64,000 bases of DNA from assembly GCA_947396885.1 (NCBI GenBank), contig OX377205.1, positions 52,188,676 through 52,252,675 on the forward strand, read 5' to 3'. Positions within the stretch are counted from its first letter, which is position 1. Each line of letters opens with the position of its first letter. The translations under genes and the position numbers were made by a program. A model generated the notes under the pieces. That model made no database searches. It was given only the letters and a program-made list of their open reading frames with translations, and was not told where the DNA came from. This document shows positions 56,598-64,000 of the stretch, piece by piece. Source of the stretch: Heligmosomoides polygyrus polygyrus (Eukaryota > Nematoda > Chromadorea > Rhabditida > Heligmosomidae).

Positions 56598-57344
56598 CCA
56601 GACGTTCAGCGGCCTAGCGGCCGCCAAACCCCAGAATAGAACAAGCCCAATCTTTCTCATTTCTTCTTTAGGCCTTCTTACAGTAGAAAAAAAATTGATT
56701 TTACTATAGATATAGATTAGTGCAGTGGGATATGTTAGGGCAGAATTTTCACCTGCATATGAAGCCCATCCAACCTCCATCACATGCGCGCGATTTACTC
56801 TCCGAAGCGCTCGTTCTCGACGTGTCGAGAAACAGGTAATGAGAGTCCCAATCCGGTGCTTAATCAGCAAAAGCATAATTAAAATTAATCGGTATTGGTC
56901 GACACCGCTTACTGTCCGACGGCAATAATAGTCCTCCGAATCCCGTGGTCACTCTCTCTACCCCTCCCCTCCTCCCCCCCCCCCTCCCGCAAGCTAGACG
57001 CCGTTGAACGACGTCTTCAGCATGCCTTCTGAATCCCTACGCACGTTGGACGACGTCTTCAGCACGTCTTCTGAATCCAGACGCACGCTGAACGACATCT
57101 AGCGCACGCCTCCTTAATTTCTACGCTCTGCACTCGATCTCCATTCATACCCTGACGCGCTGCCCCTTGAATATCTCGTAAACTTGTACGATCAGCCGCC
57201 AAGGATATAGTTCGCCAGCAATCGCTCAAGGTTAAACTCAAAGAAAGCCCGGCTGGCATACGCCGCACGGTCGTAGGCATCTTTTGACTTCAGTCCCCCT
57301 CCCCGTGACGGACAAGTGACATTAGCCGATTATATATACTAGGA
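56598..57344 (-). mobile_element. 747-bp non-autonomous Helitron
   Basis: The minus strand starts TCCTAGTATATATAATCGG (after host A) and ends with GCGGCC-GCTA-GGCCGC then TGAACGTCTGG (before host T). The 42-bp minisatellite is at about 57000-57110. The internal region aligns with 7790-8847 in the opposite orientation. It shares both termini with the 1968-bp Helitron. Confidence 0.8.
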
Positions 57345-57648
57345 TAGGATGACAATCCCGAAGGCCCATCGGAGAAGTATTGACGACTCACTTCAGTATC
57401 ATCACTGCCTCTGATCGTTAAGATTCCACTTCTCTGAGAGCCTTACGTCTGCTTTTGGACTTTTGGACTTTTATGGAATATACTAAATTGCATACAACAA
57501 GAATCAGTGAACAAATCTGTTAGGTTGCAGTGGAGATTTAATTGCTGAATAGCTCCATGTGTAAATTCTCTCTGACCAAGCTTATGTGCATCACGGCCCA
57601 AATTATTAGTCAGGTCCAGAAACGATGAAAAATTTTGGCACTCTCGAC
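57345..57648. other. Unassigned spacer
   Basis: AT-rich, between the Helitron 5' end and hAT copy C; nothing recognisable. Confidence 0.35.
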
Positions 57649-59617
57649 CAGGGTCAAGCTTGAGGTGGGAGAATCGCAGGGGGGGGTCGTACTCTTCCGG
57701 TTTTAGCAGAGGATTCTCTCTTATTTTTCAGGTTTTAGGCGATGTTTTTAATTCTTAAGAAGTGTTTTTTTTTTCAGGAATGTCTTCGAAGGTGCGGAGT
57801 CTCTTCTTCGTTCCCCGAAGCGGTGAAAATTAATATTAAAAAAGTTTTAAATGGTGATTGTATTACTTGTTAAAAAAAGATTTTCTGCCGGCAGATTTGG
57901 AGCCAATGAGAGGTTTTCAATTTTTCAGATTTTTTCCAGGAAGTCATGGACACGACAGTTTTCTGCCTGAACGAGCGATATTTACATCCTAAATTGCACT
58001 CTATAAAACTTGAAGTGCCAATTACTACGAAAATTAAGTGCTTTCATTACAATATATTTGGAAGCGTTCTTCGAATCGATGACGGAATGGCAAGGATGAA
58101 CTTGTCGCTGAACTAATTTTCTCTCTTCTGCAGGAAAGATGAAAGTGAAGTTGTACCCTATGAAATTTTAAGCAACAGTTTGAACACGGTAATAAAACCT
58201 GTTTTTCTGAAACGTATGAAAAAGCGTTCCGATTTGTAACATTTGCCGAAAAAATTCGACACCGTTAATCACATGGAAGTCGCTATTTTTATAACCCGCT
58301 TTTGAAAGCGTAGAATCCAAACTTCTTATAGTTTTAAAACTGTGAATTTTTCAGAGACGTCAAATAAACTCCGAAATATGGTAGGATACGTAGAGCCATT
58401 GCGTTCTACGATATCATCGATTGACACTGAGGATGGTCTTTTCGAGGAATTTTTTTATCTTTTGAAGGAAAGAACATGCGCGAGTGAAATTGTATTTCAT
58501 GGAGTTTTAACTCACGAGTATTATAGAGTAAAAAGCTGAGCTACTCCGCAGCGATCTCCTATATGATTAGGGTAGATCGTAATTAAACTTTCATTTTTTT
58601 CAAGAAAAATTAAATAATTTTTACCTGAGGCAGATCACCCACACAGTTGAAATCTTGCCACAGGAAATTTCAAGTCTTGTTCAATGCACAGTATGAATAT
58701 CGTGGTTTTCTGAAACGAATAGATTGCGAAATTCGACTCTCACAAAAATAACTATACCTCGGTAAGTTTTGCAAAATTTAAAAAATCCAATGGCTTTTTA
58801 GAAAATAGAAAGATTTGCTTTCTAGCCATATAAAGACCATTCTTCAAAAGAGAGGTCGGGGCGAGAGTCTTCGATCTTTGTGTGAAAAAATTTTGTATAA
58901 ATAACTCGATAAGCTTTTCGAATTTTGAAAAACAAAAACAAAAGTTTTTTTTGAAAACTAGAGGAAATGCGCTTTCTTATGAATCAGTTTTGAAAAAAGG
59001 TATCTTCATGCGCGGAGGGTGCAGTGTAATTTTTGGCAAGTATTTCTGCAAAAATCGACCAAAAATCGCAACATCTCGACGCGCATGAAGGCCTTTTTTT
59101 CAAAACTGATTCATTTATTTTAAGAAACCGCATTTTCTCCAGTTTTCAAAAAACTTTTGGCTTCTTCCAAATGCAAAGAAACTTGCCGAGATATAATTAT
59201 TTATACAAAATCACTTCAATTTTTTTCCACAAAAATCGAAGGCCTCCGCCCCGTATGAAGACCTAGTTTTGAAAACCGATTTTCATAATGTATGAGAGCT
59301 TTTTTCTTTTAGTTTAAAAAAACATTGGCTTTTTGAAATATTGCAAAGCTTACTGAGTTATAGTCATTTTTGTTAACGTCGAACTTTGTCGCTCCTGTGA
59401 CTTCGGCGCAGTGTTGACGAGAAGTCGATCCAGCTTGTTCGATTCAGAAAACCATGATTTTTTATTGTGGTTTGGTCAAGCCTGCAAATTTTCTGTGGCA
59501 GAGTTTCAACTGCAGGTAGTCTGTTTTAGGAAGAAAATAAATAATGTTTCATGAAAAACAAAAATACGGTTTTCATATAGAAGATCGCTGCGAAGGATAG
59601 TGTTTTACTGTATAATT

Positions 59618-59737
59618 ATCACGGCCTGAATTTTATATGGTACAATTTCAGTCTCTGATGTACTTCCTTCAGAAAATATTGTATAATAATCAGGGCCTGA
59701 ATTTTATATGGTACAATTTCAGTCTCTGATGTACTTC
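59618..59737. repeat. ~62-bp tandem duplication
   Basis: Two adjacent near-identical copies of TATAAT.ATCA.GGCCTGAATT..GTCTCTGATGTACTTCCTT, the second ending at the CR1 3' tail. It is a local duplication inside hAT copy C at the CR1 insertion site. Confidence 0.7.
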
Positions 59738-61118
59738 CTTTTTATTTATTTATTTATTGTGGGTGCCGAAATCGGCACCCACAATACATAAACATCGGCA
59801 GAAAACAAACTCAAGGAGAACCAAACGAGACAACACGAACAAGAACTAATACACAATGCTAGGAATTAAGTGAATTCAATACTACAAAATGAGAAGCGGT
59901 AATTTGAAACGAAACAGTAAAAACCACATAATTATGAAAGGGTACAAATCAATCAACGAACTTGGCAACCCGCTTTTTAAAAGAAGCATGACTCAGCGAC
60001 CAACTGGAAGACCTGAGAACTCTATTAAAACTAGTCCGTGTTCTAAAGCTGAAAAACTTTGCTCTGACCGAGTTACTGGCTGCACCTGTACTGACTTTGA
60101 TATTGGCGCCCCTTGTGGATGAAGGAACCAGTATGAAGAAATCCGAAATCCTGAGATTTGTAGTACCTTTTGGCATCTTAAAGGCCATAAGCAAATCAAA
60201 TCACTTTCTTCTCCATTCCAAAGAAGGGAGGCATAATCTCTTGTTTCTATCACATGAGCTAGGAAGATCAGCATATGACAGCCTGAATGAGCGTAGGAAT
60301 AATTTGCGTGTAAACGTGTTTTGAACTCTTTCAATTGCGAGAATATCTTTCATCTTATGCGGGCAGAAGACTGTAGAGTTCGTCTCAAGTATGGGACGAA
60401 TGTATAACTTATAGACTTTGAGCAAGGTGCCCTCTGTAGTGTGAAGCACTTTGAGGATGTTGTACACTCTGCGATTGCCCTTATTGACTATTGAGTTGAA
60501 GTGCTCATCGAAGCCTAATTTGCCATTATAAGATATGCTCAAGTCCTTAACTTTGTCTACAACCTTGAGAGGAACTCCGGAAACAGTGTCTTTCGGAGTC
60601 CTCTGTGACTTACCTGTGCTCATAACACACGTTTTTTCGCAAGATAAGGGCAGCCCATTACTAGATGACCATTTAGCGACTATATCGATAGCCTTCTGTA
60701 AACCAGAATCCGGAGAATTCAGAGAGTCTAAGTTATTGACTTGAAGAGTTTTAAAAATTTTAATATCATCAGCGTACATGCAGCAATCAACCTGAAGATC
60801 AAGAAACAGCTTCGGTAGGTCAGAGGTGAAAATGTTAAACAACAATGGTGAAAGTACACCCCCTTGAGGGACCCCACTCGTCACAGTATGCATATCAGAG
60901 ACTGAATTCCGTATACGGACTTGAAAAGTTTTATTGCTGATGAAGGAGGATAACCAATTTACGATACGATAATGTAAAACGAACCTGACGAGTTTATGAA
61001 TTAGAAGGTGGTGAGGGACTCGATCAAATGCTTTGCTAAAATCAAAAAATACAACATCATCGTTACTTTTGGCGTCATAAGCTTTAGACCACTGATTAAA
61101 GCAAGATAAAAGAGCCGA
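59738..61118 (-). pseudogene. CR1-clade LINE, 5'-truncated, nested in hAT copy C
   Basis: The minus strand encodes reverse transcriptase from just before the A motif: DDVVFFDFSKAFDRVPHHLL, SGVPQGGVLSPLLFNIFTSD and the catalytic MYADDIKIF, then thumb and C-terminal segments (RVYNILKVLHTTEGTLLKVY). The RT frame is open from the insertion junction (about 61118) to 60201; one frameshift near 60215 leads to the C-terminal part ending near 59949 (KKRVAKFVD). The 3' end has a 14-bp hairpin followed by an (AAAT)n tail. The open frame upstream of 61118 belongs to the hAT element, not to CR1. Truncation plus tail indicates target-primed insertion. Confidence 0.88.
59756..59785 (-). other. 3'-terminal hairpin of the CR1 fragment
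   Basis: A perfect 14-bp stem (ATTGTGGGTGCCGA) with a 2-base spacer, placed immediately before the (AAAT)n tail on the minus strand. The position suggests a signal read by the reverse transcriptase; a smaller hairpin occupies the same place at 30830-30845. Confidence 0.6.
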
Positions 61119-61701
61119 TTCCTTCAGAAAATAGAAAAATTTTTCCGCGAGAAGTCCATCCTTGGTTTGCGACTCCGTCAGTGATTCGAAGAGCCCTTCA
61201 GAAAATCTCGTAAGGAAAGCACTTAAGTCATCACTAGTAAGTAACACTTGAAATTTTATACAATACAATTTTGGACGTAGATGTCGCTCCTCCTGATAGA
61301 ATGCCGTCAGTTCCATAACATCCTAAAAAATGAGAAAAAATCAACACCTTTCATCCATTCGAAATCTGCCGGCCGGAAATCTTTATTTTTTACCACACAG
61401 TAATCAGAATTAAAAGCTTTATTTAATTCTGTGCTTTAATCAATCAAATCATTTAAGCAGTCAATACTAACATGTCTTCCTCAGCGAACGACGTTGCGCC
61501 CGAATCTCTATAGAGTCGAAGCCACACCTGGAAAGACGAACCTCTTAATTGGTACAAAATTCACAAAAAACAATTGAAAAAATGGTGGCAGATAAGAAAT
61601 AAACCAGATATAGAGACAAGGGGGGGGGGTCGTACAAACTCGCTTCGGAAGGGGGGGGGTCGTAAATTTTCTTCAAAAATCGCACCTCACGCTTGACCCT
61701 G

Positions 61702-62290
61702 CTCTCGGCTAGCACTGGTTGGGACTACCAGTTGTCCTTAACAGGTGAAGGAGCGCGGCGTCCGGTACGGGAAGTCGTCCGAAGTTGGTTTCCTCGGAGG
61801 GGGCCGTTCTTCCCCCTAGCATGAGGAGGGGCGGCGCTAGATGCGCAAGGAGCGCTCTGACGTGGACAAATGTCACGACCCCTCGTAAATCATGTTCGGG
61901 CGGTCCGCGAGCGATTGGTCCGCGGCCGACCCAAACCGAAGTCTTCTATAACACCTCTTCTCGGGCGGTACGTCCTCGAATAATTATCCATTGAATCACC
62001 GTGTACCTCAAAAGGGGTGGAAATTCGACATTTGGCCTAAGCCGCCACATTTTGGTGGCCCGCCATCGGCCTAATCCGCCATCGGCTAAATACCGATGAA
62101 GTTCCGTCTCTCAGATACCTGGACGAGCCAAAATTGAGCACTGAAGCTCACAATGCTGGATAATAACCAGGAAATCCCGCCTCTGCGATAAGCCCCTCTC
62201 GCTGGCAGCCAGGATACGAAGGATATCAACTCCGCAGATGCACAATGGCTATCTGAAGATACCTCAGAGGTCTCATCGTCAGTCGACCAA
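61702..62290. other. Unassigned; possible LTR/leader of the BEL/Pao element
   Basis: No gene. The stretch directly precedes the gag-like frames, so a 5' LTR, primer-binding site and leader would be expected here, but the second LTR is outside the window and the borders cannot be set. Confidence 0.3.
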
Positions 62291-64000
62291 GGGGATATGG
62301 TGTGCCGCCCACTAAAGCCTAAGCGAATGAATCTCCCAAGTTTTTACAGAGATGAAGAGGAATTCCAAGAATATTGGGCGACACAAACTCTCGTACACGA
62401 GAACAAGTTCCTAAATACAGTTGAAAAATGCTGCTTCTCAAAGAATCACTAAAAGGTCGTGCAGAAATCACTATCAAGGGCATTCAGCTCATCCCCCAAA
62501 ACTATAAATGGATGACTGAAGAGCTAAAGAAGAAATTCGGGAATAAGCCCGTAAACCGAGCAAAATTGTTCAAAAGCTGTCAGATATCACCACCGCGTCT
62601 AACACTGGTGAGAGTTGCGGGTCAGTCTACGACAAAATCCAAATGCTGGTCAACCAAATGGTTTCAGCAGGGCAAGATATTGGAGCTGTTCAAGATGCAC
62701 TATGGACTGAGCAAATTCTAGAAAAGTTTCCATATAACATTGTCAAAAATGTCGTAATTTCTATTCAAAACCAGGATGACGTCACTTGGGCGACGTCATG
62801 AAAGAGACTGAAAAGGAGTTAACAGCGAAGAAATTCATTGATGCAAGGCTCAAAACTAGGACTAAGCCAGGAGACCCAAAAGGAATGATAGTCGTCCTAC
62901 AGTCGACATTATTTTGCGACCAGAATAATTCTTCATTCTTCGGCGTATTGCAGAGCACTTACAGATGGGCTTAGCGAAACGTTGTGCAAGAAAGGAAACT
63001 GTGCTGGAAGTGTTTTGCAAATAACCATACCAGTTTTGAATGTTCCGGGGCCGATTGTTCTTAATGTGGCCAAGGGCATAATAAAAGTTTGTGTATTGCG
63101 ACACTTGATACTTCACATCAAAGAGGTCCTAGCCACAATAATCGACCAATTTGTGGCAATAAATCTTTCCCGCAGCGGTCAACGGGCAATAGACCAACTG
63201 CTACAGACAACAGACCGAATCCTTGACGCACCCAACATAGTAATTGCCGTGAAAATTCAAATCAGGCGAATATGCCAACGTCAAACGTTGGAAATCTCGG
63301 CGCAGAACTCTACACCCACGAGGCTGAGCACCGAAACAAAGAGCAAATCGTACTAATGACTGCGCTAGGAAGCATATGGAACTACAGATCAGAACTGCTT
63401 CAGCAAGTGTTGTTCTTTTTCGACAAAGGCGCTCAGAAACCGATCATTAGGGAGGAAATCTCTCAGAAGTTTGGGTTGCCGTGCAACAAACCGAAATTTG
63501 CACGATGTCTGGAATTAGAGGACACATTGAGCAATTCCGAAGCAACTTTGTGAAGCTAAAAATCAGTGATGCATATGGGAACTTAATACTGAGGTTCACC
63601 CAAATCCCATCATTACTAATGGTTTTCCTTCGATGAAGTTTATTGAAGCCGATGAAGAGAATCTCCGTGTCAAGGAAATTAATATCTGCAATCCAAGACT
63701 TCACGGAGAACATCAGACAACACATATACTTGTGGGTTGGACTAATATTATGATATAGTCTTGGACAACGCAAGTACTACGTTAACACCATCCGGGATAC
63801 GTATTGCAAAACCAATCTTTAGGCCAACTTACATGGTCGGGGCACATTAAGTAAGTAGTTCGTTCAAACCAGAACACTCCGTAGAATACGGATTAACTGC
63901 GGTGTTCAACAACAACGAAAGCAATATTCTGCAAAATCTCTTCGAAGTAGAAAGCTTGGGAATATCCTCCGTTGAAGGAATTAGGGAGGATAAGGTCAAT
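62291..64000 (+). pseudogene. BEL/Pao LTR retrotransposon, decayed gag-protease, cut by window end
   Basis: Frames on the plus strand show a gag start (PSFYRDEEEFQEYWA, about 62337), LKESLKGRAEITIKGIQ, a block VNQMVSAGQDIGAVQDAL, and a Cys-rich zinc-knuckle region at 63002-63094 (CWKCFANNHTSFEC..., with one in-frame stop). The aspartic-protease region follows, with VLMTALGSIWNYRSE and FFFDKGAQ at about 63413-63436. In BEL/Pao the catalytic triad is D-S/T-G; here the position after D is Lys, so the active site is lost. Several frameshifts separate the pieces. RT, RNase H and integrase would lie beyond 64000. Confidence 0.75.

Larger units (their letters stand above)
57649..61701. mobile_element. 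hAT-like large fold-back element, copy C, 8-bp TSD
   Basis: Starts CAGGGTCAAGC and ends GCTTGACCCTG. The flanks CTCTCGAC (57641-57648) and CTCTCGGC (61702-61709) form an 8-bp duplication with one mismatch. CAGGG termini plus 8-bp duplication define hAT. Subterminal G-run/GTCGTA boxes (57680, 61620, 61653) and the fold-back arms (58340-58900 with 58900-59600) are shared with copies A and B. A CR1 fragment is nested at 59738-61118. No transposase domain was recognised. Confidence 0.8.

Noticed and set aside
61119..61316. First ~65 residues of the 371-residue frame containing CR1 reverse transcriptase
   Set aside because: This part matches hAT family sequence also present in copies A and B; the frame fused by chance at the CR1 insertion junction.

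Overview
The window is eukaryotic, and its coding content and repeats point to a clade V (strongylid, probably hookworm-like) nematode. Spliced conserved genes have short GT-AG exons and TTTTCAG-type acceptors. One gene has a spliced-leader-like acceptor placed directly before its ATG. The mobile elements are RTE and CR1 LINEs, BEL/Pao, mariner, hAT, Helitron and many fold-back or MITE elements, a mix typical of hookworm genomes. The species assignment is an inference. One assembly gap of 200 N lies at 44273-44472.

Only two genes can be rebuilt with confidence. Both are on the minus strand and adjacent. The first is the 20S proteasome subunit alpha type-4 (pas-3/PSMA4): eight visible exons between 44201 and 31853, with the first coding exon missing, probably in or beyond the gap. 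The second, 1.6 kb downstream, is a complete six-exon homologue of the SNARE USE1 (30242-28573, 253 residues). A third locus, on the minus strand at 16397-16682, is one exon that resembles ARMC1 (armadillo-repeat protein 1). A weaker candidate fragment is at 2267-2790.

Nearly everything else is transposon-derived and often nested. 3868-5437: long-TIR element with a 9-bp target-site duplication (TSD). 7790-8847: Helitron 3' part with a 42-bp minisatellite. 9140-10556 and 17291-18629: fold-back elements carrying tRNA-like modules in both arms. 11.25-13.94, 20.21-25.92 and 57.65-61.70 kb: three copies of a large hAT-like fold-back family; the second contains a Harbinger-type MITE and an RTE, the third a CR1 fragment. 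26.2-26.75 kb: small MITEs. 36.1-39.8 kb (in the 8-kb pas-3 intron): a degenerate RTE split by a 757-bp TIR element. 40.3-41.56 kb: hAT transposase relic. 41.86-42.48, 42.53-43.93 and 46.29-46.96 kb: TIR elements with 8-bp TSDs. 44.9-45.6 kb: mariner relic. 50.53-56.42 kb: a long CR1 LINE whose ORF1 is split by a 1968-bp Helitron inserted exactly between A and T. 56.60-57.34 kb: a second Helitron. 62.3-64.0 kb: start of a decayed BEL/Pao element running off the window.

The two intact genes have housekeeping roles (protein degradation and ER-directed vesicle fusion). Nothing in the sequence links them functionally beyond their shared strand and neighbouring position. The most unusual signals are the tRNA-like modules in inverted arms of fold-back elements, the cleanly dated CR1/Helitron nesting, a GC-AG intron at the most conserved part of pas-3, and a hammerhead-like core inside a USE1 intron.
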